A stretch of 64,000 bases of DNA from Paramoeba atlantica. Lineage: Eukaryota > Discosea. The translations under genes were made by a program, and so were the position numbers. Positions within the stretch are counted from its first letter, which is position 1; each line of letters begins with the position of its first letter. Location of the stretch: the NCBI GenBank assembly GCA_977017575.1, contig CDRNVI010000053.1, positions 434,001-498,000 of the forward strand. The letters run 5' to 3'. Under the pieces are notes generated by a model. The model ran no database searches. It saw only the letters and a program-made list of their open reading frames with translations, and was not told the DNA's origin. Positions 9,285-16,901 of the stretch are shown here, in pieces.

Positions 9285-10304
9285 ATGATTGCATCGAGCG
9301 CTTTGACTACCCCTCATCGAGATTTCATAAATGACTGTCAAGAGGATGACATTGGCCGATTTCGCGCCACATGCAGCTCAGATGGTACAATAGTCATACA
9401 CCCTCTTGGGGACAACACGAACACAGCGTGCCAAACACTCTTTGGGCACGACGGCCCAGTGTGGAGCATTGCATGGGCACCGATAGCGCTCATATCCAGG
9501 GAACTTTTCCTTGTCTCTGGTGGATACGATGGCCGCGTTATCTTGTGGAAAAATAGCATTCCTGAAACGGGCTTGGGGGCCTTCGAGAAGTGCGATACCG
9601 AAATTTTAAGCGCTGCTGTGAACCGAGTGGCATGGTGTCCTGCAGAGGCGGGATGGCGTCTGGCATGCGCCCTCGTGGATGGCACCATACGCGAGTCCAT
9701 TTGTGAGAACAACAAGTGGGGTATCTTCGCACTTGTGGGAAAGCACGATGCCTCCGTCAGAAGTGTTGCCTGGTGTCCTGTAGTGCCTCGAGCACAGGAA
9801 GTTCCGTGTCCTGTTTTGTGCTCAGGTGGGATGGACGCATGTTTAATGCTGTGGCAAACTACAGGAATTACAGGAAACTACAGGAACTACTGTAATAGAG
9901 GAGAGTGGTTGTGTCTTATTAAGCTACCTCTCGAGAGTCCGATCCATGATATCGGTTGTGCACCGCGTGGTGCCTACGAGCAGTCGATACTTGCCGTTGC
10001 AACACAACAAAAGAGTGTACGAATTTATCATATTAACTTAGAAGATATTTCGATTGCGGATGAGAAAGAAAAGAATTTTTTAGAACAGTTAGCTACACTT
10101 CCTCTGGAAAGTGTACCGTGCGCTGTCTCTTGGTGTCCATTTCAAAATGCATACATGATAGCCGTATCGTTGGACAATGGGAGCGTAGCCGTGTATTGTG
10201 GCACTGAGGATTTCACTAAACTCCATTTTCCGGGGGCATCTATCGTAAAACGTTTACCTACTATGTGGACCGAAACGTCTACCGCGCTTTTGGAAGATCT
10301 ATAA
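9285..10304 (+). CDS. SEC13: Sec13, COPII coat / nuclear pore WD-repeat protein
   Basis: A 339-residue beta-propeller matching Sec13 from its first strands: TPHRDFINDCQEDDIGRFRA, ATCSSDGTIVIHPL, then GHDGPVWSIAWAP and SGGYDGRVILW. Later blades show HDASVRSVAWCPVV and SGGMDACLMLWQ. Sec13 pairs with Sec31 in the COPII outer coat at ER exit sites and with Nup145C-type proteins in the nuclear pore. The length fits the family (about 300-330). A short run at 9858-9892 contains three copies of TACAGGA and encodes a small insert after the LMLWQ strand. The gene is more GC-rich than its upstream neighbours. Confidence 0.93.
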   Translation: MIASSALTTPHRDFINDCQEDDIGRFRATCSSDGTIVIHPLGDNTNTACQTLFGHDGPVWSIAWAPIALISRELFLVSGGYDGRVILWKNSIPETGLGAFEKCDTEILSAAVNRVAWCPAEAGWRLACALVDGTIRESICENNKWGIFALVGKHDASVRSVAWCPVVPRAQEVPCPVLCSGGMDACLMLWQTTGITGNYRNYCNRGEWLCLIKLPLESPIHDIGCAPRGAYEQSILAVATQQKSVRIYHINLEDISIADEKEKNFLEQLATLPLESVPCAVSWCPFQNAYMIAVSLDNGSVAVYCGTEDFTKLHFPGASIVKRLPTMWTETSTALLEDL

Positions 10305-10457
10305 GGGTAATGTTTCGAAACATTTCATGCATTCATGTTCAGATGTTTACAAAAAAAATGGAATTACGTTATCCCTATCGCATTGCCTACCTACGGGACA
10401 TAGTAGATACCCTGTGACATAGGGTATCGAACCATACGTAACCCTTTTACATTTCAC

Positions 10458-11438
10458 ATGTTCCCTATAAAGTTGTCCTCGTCTACTTTCTCCTCCCATG
10501 TACTTCCCCTAATGCCCGCCGTCGACACCCACGTTGGCACCCTCTCCGCGGCCGCCCTACTCTGGACCCCCATCCTCCTCGGCACCCTCGCACCGGCCAC
10601 CTGGCACCCCACCCCCGCGACCGCCTTCCCCCTCCCCTACGCCCTCCCCCTCCTCCCTCTCCTCCTCCTGCTCACCGCCTACCTCGCACGACGTCCCTCC
10701 GGGGAGGGCCTCATGTCCCTCTCCTTTCTTCTGGGTCTATGCACCCAGTGTTACCTCCACCCCACCGCGGAGTACCCCGCCCCTCCCCTTGGGGGGGTGA
10801 ACGTCCCCCCCCGTGCCCCCCCCTCCCCCTCTTTTTCTTTTTTCTCCCCCTCTCTCACGAACGCCCTCCATGCCGTCTCCCCGCTCTACACACTCCTCTC
10901 CGAGCACGGCATCGCGGCCTGGGCCGCCACCGCCGCCCAGCACCCCCGCCGGGTGCTGTGGCTGCTCGCCTGCGTGGGCTTCGGCCTCACCAGCGCCTGG
11001 TTCTGTAAGCGAGCGGACAGGGCCCGGGGTAGGGGGCGCCGGGAGGGGGGGGCCTGGCGCCCACGGTACCCCCTCACGGAGCGGCTCTACCTCGTGCTGC
11101 CGTTTGCGCTGGGGGAGGGTGTGGGGTTGTTCTGGGCGCGCGGCCGCCGGGCGACCGTGGAGGTGCTGGTGGCTATTTTTTTAGGTGAGGCCACGGTGGG
11201 GTTGTTTTTGATGGGGTACCATGCGTTGCGGCACGCCGGGGTGTATGGGGGTGACTTGGTGGGGTGTGCGCGGACGATGCTGCATGCGAGTTTGTGGAAT
11301 CTGTGTGGGGCGGGGTGTGTGGTGGCGCTGAGCTTGCATTTTGTGATACACCCGTTGCTGCACCAGTTGTTTCATAGAAACGTGTTGATTAGCTCGTTTG
11401 GTATTGCATGTGAGCTTATTTTTTATGACATGTTTTGA
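10458..11438 (+). CDS. Hypothetical multipass membrane protein, GC-rich and strand-skewed
   Basis: A 326-residue hydrophobic protein with perhaps six or seven membrane segments: Leu/Pro-rich helices in the first 80 residues, then stretches around residues 165-180 (VLWLLACVGFGLTSAWF), 210-225, 235-255 and 285-305. A basic loop (RADRARGRGRREGG) separates two halves. No family is recognised. Base composition is striking: from about 10500 the coding strand is C-rich (CTC, CCC and GCC codons), and from about 11050 it becomes G-rich (GGG, GTG and CTG codons), with AT-normal ends. The ATG at 10458 is the first in frame; a second at 10512 is possible. It is supported as real by the hydrophobic periodicity that persists across the composition switch. 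Confidence 0.7.
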   Translation: MFPIKLSSSTFSSHVLPLMPAVDTHVGTLSAAALLWTPILLGTLAPATWHPTPATAFPLPYALPLLPLLLLLTAYLARRPSGEGLMSLSFLLGLCTQCYLHPTAEYPAPPLGGVNVPPRAPPSPSFSFFSPSLTNALHAVSPLYTLLSEHGIAAWAATAAQHPRRVLWLLACVGFGLTSAWFCKRADRARGRGRREGGAWRPRYPLTERLYLVLPFALGEGVGLFWARGRRATVEVLVAIFLGEATVGLFLMGYHALRHAGVYGGDLVGCARTMLHASLWNLCGAGCVVALSLHFVIHPLLHQLFHRNVLISSFGIACELIFYDMF

Positions 11439-11618
11439 GAGCAGCGGGTGTGGATGGCGTATAGAGGGGGGTGTCGGAAACGGGAAAGGTTGAGAATAGA
11501 ACCCCTTGTATCTTGTATTCTTGTTATCCATAGTCTCCCATGCATGAATGGACGATCCCATGAGGATTGGCCCGCAACATGAAAAAAAAGATTTGAATTA
11601 TTCTTATTCTTCTTTTTA

Positions 11619-11641
11619 AGCCAATCCACCGTCACCCACCC
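11619..11641 (+). promoter_or_regulatory. Probable spliced-leader acceptor upstream of the EGF-like gene
   Basis: A T/C-rich tract (TTCTTATTCTTCTTTTTAAG, ending at 11620) is followed 21 bp later by the ATG at 11642. This matches the kinetoplastid trans-splice acceptor pattern and supports that start. The AG position is read from sequence; its use is inferred. Confidence 0.55.
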
Positions 11642-13051
11642 ATGTACCCCCCCTCTCCTCTACCCCTCCTCCTCCTCCTCCTCCTCACCCCCCACCTCCT
11701 CACCCTCCCCACCTCAACCGACCCTCCCCCACCCCACCTCCTCTACAACCCCTTCCCCCTCCCCTGGCCCCCTTCCCCACCACCAAAAACCCACAACCCC
11801 TTCTACCCCCCCACCCGAGCCTGCCCCCACATGTGGGACGGCCCCACCTGCTCCCTCTGCCCCGTTCCCTACACCGGTCTCCACTGCAACACCTGCCGTC
11901 TCCCCCCCTCCCCTACCCTCCCCTACGCCCCCCAACCCTACCCCTACTGCGCCCCCGGCCCCGGGGTCCCCTCCGGGCTGGCCCGGGCGAACCACCTCGA
12001 GGCCACGGCGCGGGTCAACGCGGGGGAGGGGGGGGGTGCGCCCCGGTGTAACCGCACCGAGGTGTGTGGGGACCGGGCGGAGGGGGTGTACTACTGTGGG
12101 GAGCGGCAGGCGTGTGTGTGTGAGGGGTGCACGCAGATGTGGGAGCAGGGGGAGGGGGAGGGGGAGGGGGAGGGGGAGGGGGAGGGGGAGGGGGAGGGGG
12201 AGGGGGAGGGGGAGGGGGAGGGGGAGGGGGGAAGTGGGGGGAGAGTGTGGTGGGGGGTTGAGGGGGGGGGACGGGGGAAGGGGGGAGAGGGAGAGGGGGG
12301 AGAGGGACAGGGGGTTCAGGGGAAGGGGGGGAAGGGTGTTCAGGGGGGGGAGGGACAGGGGGTTCAGGGGAAGGGTGTTCAGGGGAAGGGTGTTCAGGGG
12401 GGGGAGGGACAGGGGGTTCGGGGGAAAGGACAGGGGGTACAGGGACAGGGCGTTCAGGGGAGGGGACAGGGGGGAGAGGGAGTGGGGGTTCAGGGGAGGG
12501 GACAGGAGGGAGAGGGAGTGGGGGTTCAGGGGGAGGGTAAGGGGGAACCGTGGCAGGGACAGGGGGGAGGAGGAGGGGGAGGACGACGCTGTGATGTTTG
12601 TCCATGGCCGTACGCCGGGGAACGGTGTAACCGGTGTGCGGTGCAGGGGAGGGTTTTTCCGTTTTGTGCGGAGGAGAGTTGGGTGGAGTGGGTGGTGGGG
12701 AAGGTGTGGAGTGGGGGGAGGGCGATCCCGGAGAGGTTGCGGTGTGGGACCGTGGAGAGGGAGTGTTATGGGAACGCGAGGAGGGTGTTTTATCATCCCG
12801 GGTTGGGGCATTGTGTGGGGGAGTGTGTGGAGGGGTGGACGGGGAGTCGATGTGAGTACTGTCCAGTGCCGTTTACCGGGGTGAAGTGTGATGGGTGTAT
12901 GGACCCGACACTGCGTTTTCCGGCTTGTTATGAGAGTGAGGAGGAGAATCGAAGGGCGCGACAGCTTTATGCATATCGCAGAACTGCGGTGATTTACCCA
13001 GTAGGGTATTTGTCTGAGGAGGAGGATTCGAGAGGAGAACGAGCCTTCTAG
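11642..13051 (+). CDS. Secreted EGF-like/laminin-type cysteine-repeat protein with Gly-rich repeat core
   Basis: Unrecognised 469-residue protein. It starts with a signal-peptide-like Leu run (PLPLLLLLLLTPHLL). Three related cysteine modules are visible: CSLCPVPYTGLHCNTC (about residue 73), CDVCPWPYAGERCNRC (about 315) and CEYCPVPFTGVKCDGC (about 405), each followed by a hydrophobic residue and another Cys. This is an EGF/laminin-like pattern C-x2-C-P-x-P-[FY]-x-G-x2-C-x2-C. Between modules 1 and 2 lies about 150 residues of low complexity: an EG dipeptide run, then VQGKG/GGEGQG-type repeats. The gene is C-rich on the + strand to about 11960 and G-rich after about 12020. A surface or secreted role is inferred; no transmembrane segment is seen near the C-terminus, and no GPI signal. 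Confidence 0.72.
   Translation: MYPPSPLPLLLLLLLTPHLLTLPTSTDPPPPHLLYNPFPLPWPPSPPPKTHNPFYPPTRACPHMWDGPTCSLCPVPYTGLHCNTCRLPPSPTLPYAPQPYPYCAPGPGVPSGLARANHLEATARVNAGEGGGAPRCNRTEVCGDRAEGVYYCGERQACVCEGCTQMWEQGEGEGEGEGEGEGEGEGEGEGEGEGEGGSGGRVWWGVEGGGRGKGGEGEGGEGQGVQGKGGKGVQGGEGQGVQGKGVQGKGVQGGEGQGVRGKGQGVQGQGVQGRGQGGEGVGVQGRGQEGEGVGVQGEGKGEPWQGQGGGGGGGRRCDVCPWPYAGERCNRCAVQGRVFPFCAEESWVEWVVGKVWSGGRAIPERLRCGTVERECYGNARRVFYHPGLGHCVGECVEGWTGSRCEYCPVPFTGVKCDGCMDPTLRFPACYESEEENRRARQLYAYRRTAVIYPVGYLSEEEDSRGERAF
12148..12232 (+). repeat. GGGGGA tandem hexanucleotide repeat, about 14 copies
   Basis: An almost perfect run of the hexamer GGGGGA inside the coding sequence, encoding alternating Glu-Gly. It is a purine-only strand with very high G-quadruplex or triplex potential. 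Copy number is likely unstable. Confidence 0.95.
12261..12545 (+). repeat. Degenerate G-rich minisatellite in coding sequence
   Basis: Imperfect tandem units built on GGGACAGGGGGTTCAGGGGA and GGGTGTTCAGGGGAA, encoding GQGVQGKGVQGGE-like peptide repeats. Units of about 12-36 bp are nested and rearranged, suggesting slippage and unequal exchange. Confidence 0.88.
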
Positions 13052-13230
13052 GTTTGAGCAAGTGGTTGAGCAACGAGTGTTCATAGATTCCGTAGATTGT
13101 AGGTTATTAGTTAGTTTATATTTGCATATGTGTCATCGTATTAAGGGTACAATAAGGAGTTGCGTGTGATGCTTTTTAAACCGCATAAACGAAACTTAAA
13201 TTTGCAATATTCCCAGTACAAGTGTCCTTT

Positions 13231-14034
13231 ATGGATCGCAACTCATCCACCCCGTCACTCAGTGTTGTGATTCCGACCTATCGGGAATGCGAGAACCTTG
13301 AGCCCCTTATTGTTCGTCTATTTGCCTCTTTCCCAGAGAACAGTATCAATACTCCAAAAATTGAAGTCATCGTTGTGGATGACAACAGCCCAGATGGAAC
13401 AGTTGCTGTAATGGAGCAATTGCAAGAACGTTTTCCTGCTGTTCGGCTTATAGTCCGCACGCACGAACGTGGATTAAGTAGTGCAGTACTCCGTGGGTTT
13501 GAGCACACTACGGGGGACATTCTACTTGTTATGGATGCCGACCTGCAGCATCCACCCGAGTTTGTCAAGCACCTATACCGGCCGTTCCTCGAGGACGAAA
13601 ATATTCAGTTCGTTGTGGGAACACGGGAAATTCCACCAAACTCCTCTTGGTCAAACACACGCAAGCTTATCTCAACGTTTGCGACTAGTCTCAGTTATCC
13701 TCTTACGTGTGGACAAATGGCGGATCCGATGACTGGATTTTTCGCCCTACGTCGTTCGAAGTATAATTCGTATCGTGAAGCAGTCAGTGCGGTTGGATAC
13801 AAGATTGCCCTGGAACTGTACGTGAAATGCCATTGTACCCCAAAAGAGACTTCCGAAGTCACATTTCCCTTTGGTGTGCGTCGGGCTGGGGAGAGTAAGC
13901 TATCCGCACGTGTCGTATTTCAGTATCTGCAGCATCTGGCGCAGCTCTACTTATATTCCATGGGGCCACTGTTCGCATTACTTCTGTTGATCATTCTGCT
14001 GATGATTTCCTTGTACGATCTCCAAAAAAAATAG
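13231..14034 (+). CDS. DPM1: Dolichol-phosphate mannosyltransferase (DPM1), GT2, C-terminally anchored
   Basis: A 267-residue GT-A glycosyltransferase. It shows VVIPTYRECENL near the start, VVDDNSPDGT (about residues 47-57), the metal-binding MDADLQHPPE (about 100-110), then MTGFFALRR and a late FPFGVRRAGESKLS. It transfers mannose from GDP-mannose to dolichyl phosphate on the ER membrane, feeding N-glycans and GPI anchors. One hydrophobic helix (LFALLLLIILLMISLY) near the C-terminus anchors it. This is the single-subunit type of yeast and trypanosomes, not the DPM2/3-dependent human type. A GTG-TCC-TTT precedes the ATG at 13231; the ATG is taken as start. Base composition is normal although the gene sits between skewed GC-rich genes. 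Confidence 0.95.
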   Translation: MDRNSSTPSLSVVIPTYRECENLEPLIVRLFASFPENSINTPKIEVIVVDDNSPDGTVAVMEQLQERFPAVRLIVRTHERGLSSAVLRGFEHTTGDILLVMDADLQHPPEFVKHLYRPFLEDENIQFVVGTREIPPNSSWSNTRKLISTFATSLSYPLTCGQMADPMTGFFALRRSKYNSYREAVSAVGYKIALELYVKCHCTPKETSEVTFPFGVRRAGESKLSARVVFQYLQHLAQLYLYSMGPLFALLLLIILLMISLYDLQKK

Positions 14035-14266
14035 ACTCATCCTTTTATTGGTCTATTTCATGGCAATTTAATCGACACTATTCATTTAGTGTCTAAATTA
14101 GACAAATTAGTTTCGACGAACGACTTCGTTTGACGAATTCTTTTCTGACACATAATTTTATAGAGATGTCCGTGTGCGCATGGACTGAATGATAATGCGT
14201 TGTGAAAAAAAAATTCACAGAATATTCTTTCAAACGTATTCTTCTCTTCCTCTCTTACACGCCCCC

Positions 14267-14296
14267 ATGCTCCCACCCCCCACCCCCTCCCCATGA
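14267..14296 (+). promoter_or_regulatory. Nine-codon uORF whose stop overlaps the PSS start codon
   Basis: The ATG at 14267 opens nine codons ending in TGA at 14294-14296, overlapping the PSS ATG (14293-14295) as ATGA. The last AG before it is at 14219-14220, so a trans-spliced leader is expected to include this uATG. This suggests reinitiation or leaky scanning control (inference). Confidence 0.5.
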
Positions 14297-15669
14297 CCCG
14301 ACCTTCCTCCCCCACCACCACCCCACCCCCACCTGAAATCGACTTCTCCGAGACCTGGATCCGTCCCCACACCATCACCGTCGCCCTCCTCGGGGCCGCC
14401 GGGATCTGTCTCCTCCACTACCTCACCCACCTCCCCGACGACCCCCCGTTCCACGCCTCCCACTACGGCGCCGCCCTCCTGGCCTCGGTCGCCGTCTTCC
14501 TGGTCTTCTCCTGCGTCCATCTCCCGGACTCCATGCTTACCCGACCCCACCCCGCGGTCTGGCGCCTTCTCCTCGGGGTCGCGGTGCTCTATCTCATGTT
14601 TATGGTTTTCCTGCTGTTCCTGAATCTCCAGGACGCCCGTCAGGTGTTTGGGTTTCTCGACCCGATGCTGCTGTCCCCCCCAGAGGAGAGGCTCTACGCG
14701 GAGGACTGCAGGCTGTTCCCCGTGGAGGACCCGTACCGGGCGCTACGTGCGTTGCTGGATGAGTTTTTCGTGGCCCACGCGCTGGGGTACTGGGTGAAGA
14801 TGATTGTGCTGCGGGATGGGTGGTTGGTGTTTGCGGTAAGTCTGGGGTTTGAGGTGCTGGAGTGTACGTTTCAGTACTGGTTGCCGAATTTTAAGGAGTG
14901 TTGGTGGGATCACCTGCTGTTGGATGTTTTTGGGTGCAACGCGTTGGGGATGGTGCTGGGATATTACACGTTGAGGTATTTAAACGCGAGGGAGTATAAC
15001 TGGGTGAAGCTGGGTGAGGTCAAGGGGTTGGGGAAAAAAGCAAGGCGTATTGCGCTGCAGTTTACCCCACGTTCGTGGCATATCCAGCAGTGGGCGTTCT
15101 TTAACAGCCCCGCACATACCTTGGATGTTACTTTTGTTCTTTTTGTGTTCCTACTCCAGGAGTCAAACTGTTTCTTCGCAAAGCATATACTGTGGATGCC
15201 AAGTACGCATCCCTTGGTCGTCGGTCGGGTCGTTATGTGGGGATTTCTTGCTCTTCCCTCGATTCGGGAGTTTTATTGCTACCGTCGTGAAAGCACGGGA
15301 AAGAAAAACCGACGACTAGGAACCACCGCCTGGGTGTGTAGTCTGGCGCTCTTTTTTGAGACACTGGTTATTCTGAAATACGCCCGACAAGGAAACTACT
15401 TTGCCGAAAACCCTTTGCCTCATCATGTCAAATTCATGTGGTCCGTGGCGCTTGTGTCATGGATTATTTGGTTTGTTGTACGGTATTGGAGGTTTTGGCA
15501 GTGTGGTACCCATAGCATAACACGGCGCGTTTGTTGTTGGATTCTATATGGGATTCCTTTTGTGGCATTGGCTATGCTGTGCGCTATTGCAACACCCGGG
15601 ATTGAGCCTATTTCGGATCCCTGTAAAATATTTGTGGGATATCTTTCCGGTGTACCCGTCTTACATTGA
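14293..15669 (+). CDS. PSS: Phosphatidylserine synthase (base-exchange PSS1/2 family)
   Basis: A 458-residue multipass ER protein with the PSS signature region at about residues 160-240: DEFFVAHALGYW, MIVLRDGW, SLGFEVLECTFQYWLPNFKE, CWWDHLLLDVFGCN and LRYLNAREYNW. PSS exchanges the head group of PE or PC for serine on the ER membrane. Length and arrangement of hydrophobic segments fit the animal-type PSS1/2 enzymes. It works with the CDP-ethanolamine enzyme encoded at 39.1 kb. The first 90 codons are very C-rich (CTC, GCC, CCC), the next 150 are G-rich (CTG, TTG, GGG), and the last 200 are ordinary, although the protein is conserved throughout. The first in-frame ATG is 14293. Confidence 0.93.
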   Translation: MTRPSSPTTTPPPPEIDFSETWIRPHTITVALLGAAGICLLHYLTHLPDDPPFHASHYGAALLASVAVFLVFSCVHLPDSMLTRPHPAVWRLLLGVAVLYLMFMVFLLFLNLQDARQVFGFLDPMLLSPPEERLYAEDCRLFPVEDPYRALRALLDEFFVAHALGYWVKMIVLRDGWLVFAVSLGFEVLECTFQYWLPNFKECWWDHLLLDVFGCNALGMVLGYYTLRYLNAREYNWVKLGEVKGLGKKARRIALQFTPRSWHIQQWAFFNSPAHTLDVTFVLFVFLLQESNCFFAKHILWMPSTHPLVVGRVVMWGFLALPSIREFYCYRRESTGKKNRRLGTTAWVCSLALFFETLVILKYARQGNYFAENPLPHHVKFMWSVALVSWIIWFVVRYWRFWQCGTHSITRRVCCWILYGIPFVALAMLCAIATPGIEPISDPCKIFVGYLSGVPVLH

Positions 15670-15843
15670 GATGAACAATAAACTGTTTGTACGATCCACC
15701 TAGCTTGATGTGGAAAATCTCTGATGTTGATTGGAGTATCGTTTCGACCTATAGTAGTATTATTCGAGACTTTCTGATTTTTGGGCTTAAAAATAGTCAT
15801 ATTTCTGTGAGGGCATTTTCTTATCTTTTCTTTACATCATTTC

Positions 15844-16509
15844 ATGTCGGCACCTGCAGGAGGCAGTGACGTCGCTGCCACTTTTAAACTAATTCTTGTC
15901 GGAGATGGAAGTACCGGGAAGACAACCTTTGTGAAACGGCACAAGACTGGTGAGTTTGAAAAACGCTACATCGCTACCGTTGGCGTTGATGTTCATCCTT
16001 TGACGTTTCATACTAATCGTGGGGTTATTTGCTTCAACGTCTGGGACACTGCTGGCCAAGAGCGCTTTGGGGGACTCCGCGATGGGTACTACATTGGGGG
16101 AAACTGTGCCATCATTATGTTCGACGTTACCTCGCGTTCAACGTATAAGAACGTACCGAACTGGCACCGGGACATCGTTCGTGTGTGTGATCCAATTCCT
16201 ATGGTTCTGGTAGGCAACAAAGTGGACTGTTTGGAACGTCAGGTCAAGGCAAAACAGATTACTTTCCACCGCAAGAAAAATTTGCAGTACTACGATGTCA
16301 GCGCGAAAAGCAACTATAACTTTGAAAAGCCGTTCTTATGGCTGGCGAAGCGACTGGCGAATGACCCGAATCTGACTTTTGTGGAGGCAAGTGCGTTGAA
16401 GCCCCCAATGATATCCATGGATGCCGCGATGGTGCAAGGTATGGAGCGTGACCTCCAGGAGGCCTCAGCTATGCCTCTACCCGACGATGATGATGACGGA
16501 ACTTTTTAA
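15844..16509 (+). CDS. RAN: Ran GTPase
   Basis: A 221-residue small GTPase with all Ran hallmarks: P-loop [10 protein letters not shown] (residues 20-29), switch [15 protein letters not shown], switch [24 protein letters not shown], and the SAKSNYN loop. The acidic C-terminus (PDDDDDGTF) stands in for the DEDDDL tail. Ran drives nucleocytoplasmic transport through importins and exportins and is predicted nuclear and cytosolic. Length is typical (216 in human). The ATG follows a TTATCTTTTCTTTACATCATTTC pyrimidine-rich stretch (shown here as a description only: T/C-rich, 15818-15843). Confidence 0.97.
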   Translation: MSAPAGGSDVAATFKLILVGDGSTGKTTFVKRHKTGEFEKRYIATVGVDVHPLTFHTNRGVICFNVWDTAGQERFGGLRDGYYIGGNCAIIMFDVTSRSTYKNVPNWHRDIVRVCDPIPMVLVGNKVDCLERQVKAKQITFHRKKNLQYYDVSAKSNYNFEKPFLWLAKRLANDPNLTFVEASALKPPMISMDAAMVQGMERDLQEASAMPLPDDDDDGTF

Positions 16510-16901
16510 AGTATGGTCCTGTGATGTCCAATGCGAAAGTTTGCTTCGATTCGTTCATAATTTAATTATGGTTACAAATAGGGAATGGCACTTTAGTGGG
16601 CTGTGAGCATTCAGAATCTTATGTGGCACAGAGCAAGAACACCACTATATCATCACTTTACGGATAAGATCGAGTTTTAATCAACGGATTATCATACGCG
16701 TGAAAGAGAGAACCCGAAGTACAATACTTTAGTATCAGAAATAGGCTATAACTTTATATAATTTTTGTTCTTGGGTTAGAAGATTCTCCTGGTTTTCTTT
16801 TTTGATTACTATTTAAGATTTTAATTTTTAGATTCTCTACTTAGACTAGACATCTTATCTTGTCAAGAGTTATTATTGCCGCGTTTCGAACATGTGAATG
16901 A
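16510..16901. other. Intergenic spacer with pyrimidine-rich 3' half
   Basis: AT-rich spacer of 392 bp. A T-rich stretch with CTCCTGGTTTTC (about 16782-16805) followed by AG in ATTTAAG is a candidate trans-splice signal for the next gene. No RNA gene seen. Confidence 0.35.

Noticed and set aside
12015-12605. Minus-strand polyproline frame opposite the GGGGGA repeat
   Set aside because: Stop-free only because the repeat lacks A/T; no folded sequence or plausible start.
12036-12884. Plus-strand 282-codon Arg/Gly frame
   Set aside because: A frame-shifted reading of the G-rich half of the EGF-like gene. RGG-like repeats look like an RNA-binding motif but arise from the DNA repeat.
11714-13084. 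456-codon open frame on the minus strand, Pro/Leu-rich
   Set aside because: It is the complement of the skewed EGF-like gene; the peptide is pure low complexity, while the + frame has a signal peptide and ordered cysteine modules.
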